From Acholoe squamosa (Eukaryota > Annelida > Polychaeta > Phyllodocida > Polynoidae): a stretch of DNA of 64,000 nucleotides. The stretch is from contig OX439039.1 in assembly GCA_949317995.1 (NCBI GenBank), positions 14,189,282 through 14,253,281 on the forward strand, given 5' to 3'. This document shows, piece by piece, positions 24,472-32,742 of this stretch (within the stretch, counting starts at the first letter, position 1; every line of letters starts with the position of its first letter). The notes under the pieces are model-generated. The model searched no databases and was not told the origin of the DNA. It saw only the letters and a list, made by a program, of their open reading frames with translations. The position numbers and the translations under genes are program-made.

Positions 24472-24952
24472 TCATTTAAGACGGTCTTTGCTGTAATATT
24501 TAAGATTTTCATTGTAAATTTCTTCATATATTTTGCTGTAAGCTAATTGAGAGATTTTTTCACCTTTTTCAGTGTTTTCAAGCTTAGAACGTTCTTCTAA
24601 TTTTATAGGATAAAATTTTTTGTAAAACAAGTCGTGCAACAGCATCACCACTTTTTATTTTTAGGTCTTCTTCTCCGAAGTTAAATAAAACAATGGTAAT
24701 ATACCCTCTGTAATCTTCGTCTATTATTTTTTGGTTGATTAACACAAAGTTATGTTTTCTTGATTTGCATAGAGGTAAAATTATACCATAATAACCTTTA
24801 GGGATAGCAAGTTTAACTTCTGTTGTAATTGTACATGCTGTATTATTAGGAACAGTATGGTCATATGAACTGTACATTTGAATCCCTATGTTATTTTCCT
24901 CTTCAGTAGGAGAGAAGGAACCTGCTATTTTACTGTATTTTAGAACAGACAT
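24472..24952 (-). pseudogene. Second dUTPase-like gene, frameshifted and lacking active-site motifs
   Basis: The first frame (24952-24584, 122 codons) has the dUTPase fold signatures IGIQMYSSYD, a well-kept IIDEDYRGYITIVLFNFG and GDAVARLVLQKI. The motif 2 segment lacks the SGLA core, so the phosphate-binding Ser is missing. The frame ends at a stop at 24584, but a shifted frame opens at about 24604 and runs to a TGA at 24472, adding about 45 charged residues. The shift falls at an AAAA run. Motif 5 is absent in either frame. It is a duplicated dUTPase that had probably become non-catalytic before it was broken. In motif 3 it keeps the Asp that its neighbour has replaced. Confidence 0.75.
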
Positions 24953-25092
24953 TTTCGTTCAGTTTTATATGACATGATGTGATGCCTATTATTATTATTC
25001 TCAAGTAAGTAAATAACCAAACAAACAAAATGAAATAATTTTTTATATGATTTTATTTTGATTGTCACATGTGTAAAGACAGTTTTTCATTT

Positions 25093-25698
25093 TCAGTTTG
25101 TTCCTGTTCTTTTATCGAATTCAAGGAATATCATGTTTAGCACATCATTTCTTTTCATGTCGTATACTGCTTTCATCAGTTGATGAGTAGCACTGTACTT
25201 AGATCTTTGCCACATTTTTAAGACATTGAAGGTTAATTGAGCTATGTCTTGTTCGGGCTGGGACGATATTGTTCTTCTTTCGTCAGACGTGATATGTAGA
25301 TATGTAGCTATGTCCTTCCAGTCTCTTGACATTTTTTCACTCAATAAGCTGAAATACATTTGCACGGAGGTCGATTCCACGTCATACTCTTCTAGTTTTT
25401 TTTCTTTGAAGAAATTTTCAGTTAATTCCACCAAGTCTATTCTGTGGTTTTCCTTTAAACTTTTCATCAGTTCTTCTGTTCATAAGTAGTAAGGAACTTC
25501 TCTCCACCATTTATTCAGCATCTCTATGCCCATAGCAGTTGGAGTTTTTGTCTTGTTCATGCTTTCAAGTTTAGCATGAGGGATGCCAAGATATACTCCT
25601 AAGGTCATCCATTGACGTGCTAACGATACAGAGATTTTTTGAAGAAAGATATCTGAATATCCTAAATCATCTTGAAAGTAATAAGTAGGTAAAGGCAT
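25093..25698 (-). pseudogene. Tandem death-domain protein interrupted by an in-frame TGA
   Basis: Two death-fold modules lie one after the other. The first (ATG at 25698) has the helix 2-5 pattern LARQWMTLGVYLGIP and MLNKWWRE. A TGA at 25482-25480 then ends the 72-codon frame. The second frame (ATG 25467, 124 aa) is in exactly the same phase (77 codons on). Its first 20 residues look like the missing sixth helix of module 1, followed by a complete module 2 (LSEKMSRDWKDIATYL, LKMWQR, a final helix with KAVYDM). So one gene of about 200 codons appears split by a nonsense codon; readthrough cannot be excluded. Death domains assemble apoptotic and innate-immune complexes such as FADD, MyD88 or IRAK types. 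A viral copy would be expected to interfere with such assembly, but no target can be deduced. Confidence 0.72.
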
Positions 25699-25883
25699 TT
25701 TTTACCTTCAAAGGATTAGAGTGACAATCAAAAGTAGGAAAAGAAATAAATCAAAAATACATAAACCAATGATTTAAATAACACATGTACTTCCTCAACA
25801 ATATGTACTTATGAAGAACTTTAGATGCTCTTAACATGAGGCTTATATTTTATCTCAAGGAAGTAAAATTAAGTTCCAGACTG

Positions 25884-26099
25884 TTACAAAAAAGGTATAT
25901 CGGGTAAATGTATACTAAGCATAAATAGACATAATGACATAGAAGAAAAGAAAACAGGATAAAAGATTATAGTAGTTATTAATCCATATATGAAATAGTA
26001 TATAACGCTCATGAATCCATATGTAGTACAAAACAAAAGAAACAAAAACAAAAAAAAATTATATATTTTAAGACTATCAATATTTTTCTTTTTAATCAT
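25884..26099 (-). CDS. Small membrane protein, function unknown
   Basis: A 71-aa protein starting 7 bp after the upstream gene stops. After a Lys-rich start (MIKKKN) it is strongly hydrophobic, with two or three likely membrane segments (about residues 13-33, 35-50 and 52-66). No family is recognised. Tight spacing with the preceding gene supports reality; AT-rich DNA can give such frames by chance. A virion or host-membrane role is possible. Confidence 0.5.
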   Translation of the reverse strand: MIKKKNIDSLKIYNFFLFLFLLFCTTYGFMSVIYYFIYGLITTIIFYPVFFSSMSLCLFMLSIHLPDIPFL

Positions 26100-26106
26100 T
26101 TTTTTT

Positions 26107-26754
26107 TTATTTAGATAAGTTGCAAGACAAAATATCTTTCCACGAAGACAGATATTCTTTCACTTTTTCTTTATCTTCTTCAGTATATCTTTCTAAGTAT
26201 ATTGGATTTATGTCCAAAAAATTGGTGATAGAAAGATCTCCGTCTAAAATACCATGAACATTTATTTCTTCTGGCTTCAGATCTCGTTCTGCATGACAAG
26301 CTAACATGTCTATCACACTTTCAATTAAAGCATATTTTCTCATATTTCCTTCTCTGTAATATTCAGGATGATGATCATTGTTTTCATAGTGATGAAATAA
26401 AGCATTTTCCCAAGTTGTTTTTTCTTGAGAATTTTTTGGTCCATTTTTAGTATGGAACTTAAAGGTGTAACCTATGGCTTCTCTCATTGAAAACTTAGAT
26501 AAGTCATGCACCATTATTCGTTCTGTTAAACACATTTTATCTTTTTTGTCAAATACGTTTTCTAAAAGGTAAAAAGTGAAACATATCATTTGTCTATGCC
26601 TTAAAACCTGTTCGAAATGTTGCAAGAGAAGTTTCAAGAAAGAATTGTTGCAAGTTATTTTTTCTTTTTTAGATTTTATGTATTTAATGGCTATATCGTC
26701 TTCCCAGTTTGTGTGTTTCAACAGTTTTTTTATTTTAAAAGTGTACTTTCCCAT
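26107..26754 (-). CDS. DUF5662-like protein (HD-like metal-binding motifs)
   Basis: The 215-aa protein carries HDLSKFS (83-89), HHYENNDHHPEYY (121-133) and ESVIDMLACH (145-154). These blocks, an HDxSKFS followed by a HHYxxNxHHPEY box, are those of the DUF5662 family known from phages and large DNA viruses. The family has no established reaction; the His/Asp pattern suggests a metal centre similar to HD phosphohydrolases. All key residues are present. The stop lies 7 bp before the next gene, implying one transcription unit with the membrane protein. Confidence 0.75.
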   Translation of the reverse strand: MGKYTFKIKKLLKHTNWEDDIAIKYIKSKKEKITCNNSFLKLLLQHFEQVLRHRQMICFTFYLLENVFDKKDKMCLTERIMVHDLSKFSMREAIGYTFKFHTKNGPKNSQEKTTWENALFHHYENNDHHPEYYREGNMRKYALIESVIDMLACHAERDLKPEEINVHGILDGDLSITNFLDINPIYLERYTEEDKEKVKEYLSSWKDILSCNLSK

Positions 26755-26755
26755 A

Positions 26756-27004
26756 TCAGCGTAGTGTTCTGCTCATGAAGCCAGACAAAAGTTTCTCTTG
26801 TTTTTCTGTGATTCGTTGCACAAGAATATTATTTTTGTTTCCTAAAGATTTTATTATTTCTTGATTCTTTTTTCTCTCTGCTCTAAGAATGCGAAATTGG
26901 TTTTGTTGCCTTTTTCTTGTTTCTTCAAGGGTTTCTATCTTATGTATGCAATCAGGACACACCCCGTCTTCTAGCGAAGGCTTCCAATCAGAATAACTGT
27001 TCAT
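26756..27004 (-). CDS. Small coiled-coil protein with CxxC pair
   Basis: The frame is open from 27031, but that first codon is GTG; the first ATG is at 27004, giving 82 aa. It has CPDC near residue 16 followed by a long charged helix rich in Glu, Arg, Lys and Gln that should form a coiled coil. A TGAGATAA element (27051-27058 on the minus strand) is about 50 bp before this ATG, which supports the choice. The gene ends 1 bp before the DUF5662-like ATG. No family is recognised. Confidence 0.6.
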   Translation of the reverse strand: MNSYSDWKPSLEDGVCPDCIHKIETLEETRKRQQNQFRILRAERKKNQEIIKSLGNKNNILVQRITEKQEKLLSGFMSRTLR

Positions 27005-27074
27005 GTTACTTTGACGCAGATCAATGTTCACATAAAGTATGTTTGTTCACTTATCTCATCTATGTTTTTATTTC

Positions 27075-27524
27075 TTAATCACTTTCATGTTTTTTTTCTG
27101 AATTTAAATGAAAAGCTTCGTTTGGCTTATTCCTATAAGTCTCCATTAAAACATCAGAAGGCATAGAATCTGGCACATCACAAGTTTCGCCGTCTGCTAC
27201 AATTTTACTGCCTTCTTCTGAGTCATCACCGTCGGCTACTGTACGACCATACGGATAAGAACCTCTCCTGATGTTATATATTCTCTCTGCTTTAGCTAAG
27301 TTGTATGCCTTCCTGTGAGCCATTAAATTCATATTTTCATTTCGTGCTTCTCTTAATTGTAAAGTAAGATGGAGATTATTTTTTTCTTCCTCTTTTATGA
27401 TATTAATGTGTTCACGTCTTTCTTCTTCTAACAGAGATATATAAGTGCCTTGATGTAAGCATATTTTTTCAAGTATTTCATTGCGCTTTACTTCAAAAAT
27501 CATATTGTTCCCTTTTGTATCCAT
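27075..27524 (-). CDS. Coiled-coil protein of unknown function
   Basis: 149 aa. Residues about 28-85 are a charged helix with heptad-like spacing (EEERREHINIIKEEEKNN), the rest acidic and probably disordered. No family is recognised. A GTGAGACC version of the shared upstream motif lies 50 bp before the ATG and a second copy (CCTGAGATAC) about 90 bp before. Its place between capsid-region genes suggests a structural or assembly accessory; this is inference only. Confidence 0.65.
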   Translation of the reverse strand: MDTKGNNMIFEVKRNEILEKICLHQGTYISLLEEERREHINIIKEEEKNNLHLTLQLREARNENMNLMAHRKAYNLAKAERIYNIRRGSYPYGRTVADGDDSEEGSKIVADGETCDVPDSMPSDVLMETYRNKPNEAFHLNSEKKHESD

Positions 27525-27600
27525 GATTAAGACTTGAGAAATAATCTTAATTTATATATTTTTTTTAGGTCTCACACGAGAAAGATGTTCATTCTTATAA

Positions 27601-28077
27601 TTATTTGAGTATCTCAGGATCTTTTGTTTCTTCAGTGAATACATTTGAGTCGGGCAAATGTTCTTGATTTGCAATAGTAGTTAGTAATTGATTATTTTTT
27701 TCGTACATTATGTTATCAATATCTCGGTTTTCATTTATTTGAGTAGATTTTAAGTCATGGTTAGAAACAGAAGATCCTATGACAGGATATGTCCATGTTT
27801 TTCTGTGATTTACATTAGTTACAAAACAAGACAGGAAAGTTTGAGTTTTTTCATTGTTATGATAAATATTTCCGCTTTCTGTACAAGACAAAAATATTTC
27901 ATCTCCTTTCTGTAAAGAAGGGGAGATAGATTGTTTACGCGTTTCTAAGATAATGACTACGATGCTTAAAATAAGAGTAAAAACTATTCCTCCTGCTCCT
28001 ACTTTCCCGTTTGAAATCAAATTATTTATTTTGCTTAAACTTTTCATGCTTCGTTCTTTTGTTTCATGTTCGCTCAT
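27601..28077 (-). CDS. Single-pass membrane protein, function unknown
   Basis: 158 aa. A hydrophilic N-terminus of about 25 residues is followed by one membrane segment (about 27-46, with GGIVFTLILSIVVIIL) and a polar domain of 110 residues containing three Cys. There is no signal peptide, so a signal-anchor topology is likely. No TGAGA motif is seen upstream. Membrane proteins are common in this part of Polintons, but the role is not known. Confidence 0.65.
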   Translation of the reverse strand: MSEHETKERSMKSLSKINNLISNGKVGAGGIVFTLILSIVVIILETRKQSISPSLQKGDEIFLSCTESGNIYHNNEKTQTFLSCFVTNVNHRKTWTYPVIGSSVSNHDLKSTQINENRDIDNIMYEKNNQLLTTIANQEHLPDSNVFTEETKDPEILK

Positions 28078-28164
28078 TTTTTTAAAAAAAATATCTTTTT
28101 ATGATGATCAGTTCCAACAAATCGGCAAATAATTTCCAAGACAAGATGAAAAAGAAATAATACA

Positions 28165-28537
28165 TTAATCTTTTTTTCTTTTTTGTGTTGCTCTTAGAAA
28201 ATTATTTTTTGTAGAACAAATTTGTTTGTTACAAAACAAGGATTTCTTTTTGCTTTGATTATTTTGTTTTTTCTTTAAAAAGTATTGTTTTACTTTACTG
28301 TCATTCCAATCAGGATCTGAAGTGAAGCTAGATATAACTTGTTGCATTGTCTTATTCTCAGCTCGTTTTTCTAAAAAGAACAAGCAATATAAACCACAAG
28401 TTGTTGTCGGTGTTGACTACATAACCTGTAGGAAATGATTTCACTGCAGGTATAGTGTCAGCTGAATAAACACCATAATTTCCTCCTTTTTTTCTTTTAA
28501 TTTTCTGCAAGAAAAAATTTATTTCCGCTCCATTCAT
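28165..28537 (-). pseudogene. Adenain-type cysteine protease with internal deletion
   Basis: The frame from ATG 28537 gives the protease N-terminus, with GVYSADTIP and a strand ending VVNTD. Near 28400 another frame takes over and reads the catalytic-Cys segment, CGLYCLFFLEKRA (Cys codon 28398-28396), and the family's C-terminal helix to a stop at 28165. The two parts meet within about 15 bp, whereas the family normally has roughly 80-100 residues between them, including the catalytic His and acidic residue. So the middle was deleted, also changing the frame. The repeated ACAAC text at the junction suggests a microhomology deletion. An intact enzyme would mature virion proteins. A TGAGATTAG motif lies 59 bp before the ATG. 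Confidence 0.82.
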
Positions 28538-28546
28538 TTTAAGGAA

Positions 28547-29899
28547 TTATGCTGTTTCAGATTTTGCTCTTAATACATTGCTAGAATCTAATCTCAGGAG
28601 TTCATGATGTTCTAAATATACGATAGCTGCTACTCCATGGGTTAATTCTTCTTCTAGTTTTATGACAAATCCTAAAGAACCATTTTCTGAATATTCGAAT
28701 GTGCCTGACGTTATTCCGTTTTTAGATATGTCAAAACAGTAAAGACAATGTCCTTTTTTGAATTCGTCGAAAGAAATATCTATCGTATCGTCTCTGAAAA
28801 TTGAACCTGTAGACCGTATAAGAGCTAGGTAGGCCATATTGTATAAATCATTAGGGTAATCTAATTCATAGTGATAAAAAGGAGTTCCACCGTCGTTCAC
28901 TTTCAGTTCTATTTCCTTAGCTTTGAAGTGCTCAAATTGAAACGGATTACGATTATGACTTCCTGTAAAGGCATCTAAATGAACTAACCCTATGATGACT
29001 CTTTTTGGAAGAGGAGTGTTGTTCACTATATGAGAGGCTTGCAAAATAGATTTCTGAGGACCAAAAGTGACGTATTTCATGTCTATTTTGTTCACAGGAT
29101 AATCCCAATACGGAGTAACCATTCTAGCATCCATTATTTTTTTATGGAATTTTTCAGACACTCTTATTCTTTTTATGAATAAATGTATGCCCTGTATGTC
29201 TATTATGTATTTTTGTGTTCCTAATTTAGACATCAAACAAAAGTCTTCGTCTGCTCTATCAAATTCTATAGTAAGAGGCAGATCTCCAGGTAACACTTTG
29301 ACCTGAGCAAAAAGGTCATTATGAATTCGTCCTATGACTTCAAATAATTTCCCGTTTTTAGTTTTGTTATAACGTGCTTTCACTCCAGAATTATGATCGT
29401 CGCTGTTAACATTTGTTACTTTGTTGAAATCTTTATCGTCTTTGTAATACATAGCCAAAGCTCCCAAGTGTTTAGCAGTGGTTGGATCATAACTTAAAAT
29501 ATATTCCAGAATAGATCTATATCCGTGCAAATCATTGCTGTCTGATATTCGTATTCCTGCTATAGAAAGTTTCACATTTTTAAACATAGTAGAAGCAAAA
29601 TAATTCACTGGAAAAACTTTAGCTTTATCGTTTATTGTCCCATCGTTAGCTGGAGCATCTGGATTTTGTTTGTCAGCTTTTAATATTTTGCCAGACACTC
29701 GAATAAAACTGTCGTGCAAAGAAATGAAATCTGTATGTTTAGATTTTAAAGTGAATTGAACTGTAGTGCTGTTAGGAGAAGCAGTGGGCTCAACTTTTTC
29801 ATAATAAGTTTTAACTCTACTTATATCTGTTGGAGGAACATGAGTAAAATCAAATTCCGAGGCTACACAAAAACAAGGATCTTCGTCTAACAATGACAT
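28547..29899 (-). CDS. Major capsid protein, F54H12.2-like
   Basis: About 450 aa from MSLLDEDPCF (ATG 29899); the frame is open to an ATG at 29926, but the family begins near the later Met. The N-terminal pattern FDFTHVPPT, with YEKVEP, FTLKSKHTDFISLHDSFIRV and later ISDSNDLHGYRSILEYIL, is that of the F54H12.2-like proteins annotated in many invertebrate genomes. These are double-jelly-roll-type capsid proteins of Polinton-like viruses. No stop or frameshift is present. The gene is followed 9 bp on by the protease remnant. A CTGAGATTA motif lies 66 bp upstream of the chosen ATG. The assignment rests on pattern recognition, not a structural comparison. Confidence 0.8.
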   Translation of the reverse strand: MSLLDEDPCFCVASEFDFTHVPPTDISRVKTYYEKVEPTASPNSTTVQFTLKSKHTDFISLHDSFIRVSGKILKADKQNPDAPANDGTINDKAKVFPVNYFASTMFKNVKLSIAGIRISDSNDLHGYRSILEYILSYDPTTAKHLGALAMYYKDDKDFNKVTNVNSDDHNSGVKARYNKTKNGKLFEVIGRIHNDLFAQVKVLPGDLPLTIEFDRADEDFCLMSKLGTQKYIIDIQGIHLFIKRIRVSEKFHKKIMDARMVTPYWDYPVNKIDMKYVTFGPQKSILQASHIVNNTPLPKRVIIGLVHLDAFTGSHNRNPFQFEHFKAKEIELKVNDGGTPFYHYELDYPNDLYNMAYLALIRSTGSIFRDDTIDISFDEFKKGHCLYCFDISKNGITSGTFEYSENGSLGFVIKLEEELTHGVAAIVYLEHHELLRLDSSNVLRAKSETA

Positions 29900-29977
29900 T
29901 TTTTTAAGGTGATGAACAAACTTCAAAAATATTTGTTTGTTTTTCTCTTCTTTTCAGTAATCTCAGGTTATTTTATG

Positions 29978-30418
29978 TTAACCAAAGATATCTTTTTTGA
30001 AATTTCTTCTAAATCTATTTCTTTTTTTATTTGTGATCGTTTTATTAACTTTTCTTTTCTTGGTTACATGTGAAATAACTTCTTTGCCTAAATCAGACAA
30101 AGTTTCTTGAGCTTCTCTTTTTAAAGCTCGTTTAAAGTTTTCACCTTTCATGACATTTTTTGCTACTTTAATTCCTCCTGTTAAGGCTCTTTTTCCTATT
30201 CCTTTTGCAGCTGATGCCACAACAGGTTTCACCAAAGGAATAACTGTCTTAAACAATCCTTTTAAAATACCACCTAGCCCATAACCTTTTTGATTTCTGC
30301 TTCCTACGAAGGGGGTTAAAGAATAGTATCCTTTTCCATACTGTACATCATAAGGATAAGATCGCTTAGTTAAAAAATGTTTATAATATATATCTTCAGG
30401 TGAATCGTTAGAATACAT
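29978..30418 (-). CDS. pVI/pX-like amphipathic virion protein
   Basis: 146 aa. A short polar start is followed by a Gly-rich turn and an amphipathic stretch (GLGGILKGLFKTVIPLVKP, about 47-65), then alternating Ala/Gly/Lys helices and a very basic C-terminus (KKRNRFRRNFKK). Adenovirus pVI and pX and the matching Polinton proteins have this layout: they sit under the capsid and can disturb membranes. The motif TGAGATAAA lies 38 bp before the ATG, with a second GAGATAAA 14 bp further. Its position just before the capsid gene fits the Polinton order. Confidence 0.7.
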   Translation of the reverse strand: MYSNDSPEDIYYKHFLTKRSYPYDVQYGKGYYSLTPFVGSRNQKGYGLGGILKGLFKTVIPLVKPVVASAAKGIGKRALTGGIKVAKNVMKGENFKRALKREAQETLSDLGKEVISHVTKKRKVNKTITNKKRNRFRRNFKKDIFG

Positions 30419-30469
30419 TTTGATGTATTTTTATTTATTTTTTTTGATTTATCTCAAAACAATTTATCT

Positions 30470-31498
30470 CTACCAGTCAGATGCCCATTCCTTAGAAGAA
30501 TATCTTGGGTTTTTTTTGGTTCTTCTTCCAGATCGAGTAGAATAAGGTGACAGCTTTCCTGACAAATTTTTGTTTGTTTTAATTTTCCCGAAGACGTCTT
30601 CTTGTGGGCTTGGGTAAGATATTTTTACGTCTCTTTCTTTGCTGGGTTGCTTTTCTTCGAAAGGGAGAGGAGGGATATTTTTTATTGGAGTTTTCACTAT
30701 GCCTCCGCTGGCTTCTCCTATTTTGTCTTCTTCATTTTCAGAAAGATAGTCGGTGTCGTTATTTTTATCTTCAGTATCTTCTGTAGTTGTTTTTTTCAGA
30801 AGGGGCTTTTCTTTTTCTTGAAGAAGAGTTTCATCCAAATTGCCGTCTTCAGAAAATTCATCGTCTGTAGCATCTGTAGAATAATTGCTTTCATTTCTTT
30901 GTTTGTCTTCCATGTTTTGATCTTCTAAAGGATATTTTTTTATGATATAAGGACGATTGTTTTTTTTAGTTATTTTTGGCTTATTTAAAAACCACGATTT
31001 AGGAATATGATTAGATATATTAACCCAAAGTTCTTCTGTTCCTATAGGTTCTGTTTTTATGCTTGCATTTGAAAAGAATTTCATGATGCTTATCACATTA
31101 GAATTTCTGATTAGTTTACCTCTGATGATAATTTCACCATGTTCATTCCATAGATAGTTCAGTTCTATCATTTTTTTGAGAATTTCTTTTATGTAAGGAA
31201 TTTGTGCTTGTCTTATGTTGGATAAGATCTCAAGTATTGATATACCTGGTATTATTTCTTGTTTTTTTTCTGTAGGAGCAGAATACATGAAAGCCGAGTC
31301 TTTAGCTATATTTTGATTTGTGCTTAATATCTTATACGGTTTCACGTTATACATTCTTTGCGCTAATAATTCTTGTTGCCTTTCGAGAGCAGGATTTTTT
31401 TCTTGGTCAGTGTTTTTTTCATTAGCATGATTTTTTGCTGAAGATAATTTTTTGTAAGTTGCTAAAGGTATAACTATACTTTTTTTGAAGCTAGCCAT
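30470..31498 (-). CDS. Conserved Polinton protein of unknown function
   Basis: 342 aa from MASFKKSIVIPLATYKKL (ATG 31498; an upstream in-frame ATG at 31516 gives six extra residues overlapping the previous stop). A helical region (about 95-115), then a compact segment with WNEHGEIIIRGKLIRNSNVI (about 140-160), resembles a hypothetical protein that recurs in metazoan Polinton-like elements. The second half is acidic and Ser/Lys-rich. The end reads TRSGRRTKKNPRY. No TGAGA motif precedes it closely; it starts 5 bp after the previous stop. A minor virion or scaffolding role is a guess. Confidence 0.65.
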   Translation of the reverse strand: MASFKKSIVIPLATYKKLSSAKNHANEKNTDQEKNPALERQQELLAQRMYNVKPYKILSTNQNIAKDSAFMYSAPTEKKQEIIPGISILEILSNIRQAQIPYIKEILKKMIELNYLWNEHGEIIIRGKLIRNSNVISIMKFFSNASIKTEPIGTEELWVNISNHIPKSWFLNKPKITKKNNRPYIIKKYPLEDQNMEDKQRNESNYSTDATDDEFSEDGNLDETLLQEKEKPLLKKTTTEDTEDKNNDTDYLSENEEDKIGEASGGIVKTPIKNIPPLPFEEKQPSKERDVKISYPSPQEDVFGKIKTNKNLSGKLSPYSTRSGRRTKKNPRYSSKEWASDW

Positions 31499-31502
31499 AA
31501 TA

Positions 31503-31973
31503 TTAATTTTTTGCACCTGCCAATCCTCCTATTAAGGACACTGCTAAAGGGAGGAGAAGAGAGAGAAATCCACCTTTTTGTTTTAAAACTGCTTTCCTTT
31601 TTTTGTTATTCACACGTCTATTAATAAGATATCTTAAAGTGTTCTTGTATTTTTTTAACTTTGAATAAGACACTGAATTTAATTTAATGTTTCCTGTAAG
31701 AACATTAAAAATGCACTGACATATAGAATCTAAATCTTCTTTATCTGCATATTCTATTAACAAATCTCTTTTTCTTTTGTTTTTTGTGTTTCCTAACATT
31801 GTCAAAAAAGCTAATCTTTTGACTGATCTGATGTTTGCTGCTTTCTTCTTGATTTTTCTTTTTGGTCGTTTGTAGCTAGTTCTTTTTTTTCTTTTTGCTA
31901 CAATTGATTTCTTTTTTATTGTTTTTTTGCCTTTTCTTTTAGAAACAGGCATTTTTTTCTTTAACGGTGGCAT
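31503..31973 (-). CDS. Basic core-like protein with hydrophobic tail
   Basis: 156 aa. The first 50 residues are almost half Lys/Arg (KRKGKKTIKKKS), expected for DNA binding. A middle helical segment (ICQCIFNVLTGNIKL) and an LKKYKNTLRYLINRRV block follow. The C-terminus is QKGGFLSLLLPLAVSLIGGL, a hydrophobic or amphipathic tail. The same arrangement recurs in invertebrate Polinton-like elements, where its function is unknown; DNA condensation in the virion, like adenovirus core proteins, is plausible. A GTGAGATT motif lies 61 bp upstream. Confidence 0.7.
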   Translation of the reverse strand: MPPLKKKMPVSKRKGKKTIKKKSIVAKRKKRTSYKRPKRKIKKKAANIRSVKRLAFLTMLGNTKNKRKRDLLIEYADKEDLDSICQCIFNVLTGNIKLNSVSYSKLKKYKNTLRYLINRRVNNKKRKAVLKQKGGFLSLLLPLAVSLIGGLAGAKN

Positions 31974-32076
31974 TCTTATAAATCAACTTTCACACAAAAA
32001 CTTTTATTTTTTTCATATATTTTATTCAATCTCACGAACTTTATGTTGGTTCATACATGTATAATTGTTTTCTGTT

Positions 32077-32739
32077 TTATGTTTTGTTAGGTATATACAC
32101 CTCTTGTCCTATGTCAAATATGTTGCTCCTAAATCTGTATTCTTGAGGAGTTTTTTGATGACCATCTATTAAAAGATAGGAATGTGGTTTCCTAGTTGCT
32201 TCATTGAAAATATTAACGAAAGTTTTATAATTTTTAGGCAACAGTTTTCTCCCTAATGTTAGAGGGACAGTTTGATCTAAAGGTGAATTAAAAATAACTA
32301 AATACGTCGCATTTCTATTAACAGTTTGCCTTTCTTTTCCTTCAGAATAATAATTTTGTGAAATATATATAACATTTATCGATTCATGATGACATGTTTG
32401 AGTGAAAAGTTTTCCTATTTCAGGATTATTTCCACATTCTTTCATTAAATCATCTAAAATAACAAGTCCATTAAGGTCAGGTTTTATATATTTATCAAAA
32501 GAAGAAGGAATACCGTTCAAAAATGTTATGCTTTTCCCCTCCATGAAGTCTTTTTTAGCAGGAGGGGTTTGACCATAACACCATATGACATAGTCTATTT
32601 TTTTTTCTATTATTCGCTCATTATTTTTTAAAAGATCATACACAAAAGTAGTTTTTCCACTGTTGCTTGGTCCTGCTATGATCATAGAAAATGGAATTCT
32701 AATACATGCATTGAAAACAGGGAATTCTATGTCTTCCAT
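32077..32739 (-). CDS. DNA-packaging ATPase (A32/FtsK-HerA type)
   Basis: 220 aa. Walker A is AGPSNSGKTTF (about 22-32) and Walker B is GLVILDDL (about 90-97). A following block with SINVIYISQNYY contains the sensor Gln expected in the A32-like clade. The C-terminus (PHSYLLIDGHQKTP) is typical of the Polinton and giant-virus enzymes. It drives genome entry into the preformed capsid. The frame is complete. It starts 3 bp after the integrase stop, so the two are likely cotranscribed. Confidence 0.92.
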   Translation of the reverse strand: MEDIEFPVFNACIRIPFSMIIAGPSNSGKTTFVYDLLKNNERIIEKKIDYVIWCYGQTPPAKKDFMEGKSITFLNGIPSSFDKYIKPDLNGLVILDDLMKECGNNPEIGKLFTQTCHHESINVIYISQNYYSEGKERQTVNRNATYLVIFNSPLDQTVPLTLGRKLLPKNYKTFVNIFNEATRKPHSYLLIDGHQKTPQEYRFRSNIFDIGQEVYIPNKT

Positions 32740-32742
32740 TTT

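Noticed and set aside
30602-30928. Phe-rich plus-strand ORFs (also at 34216-34569 and 35416-35685)
   Set aside because: Antisense shadows of Lys/Glu-rich genes on the minus strand, where AAA/GAA codons read as TTT/TTC.
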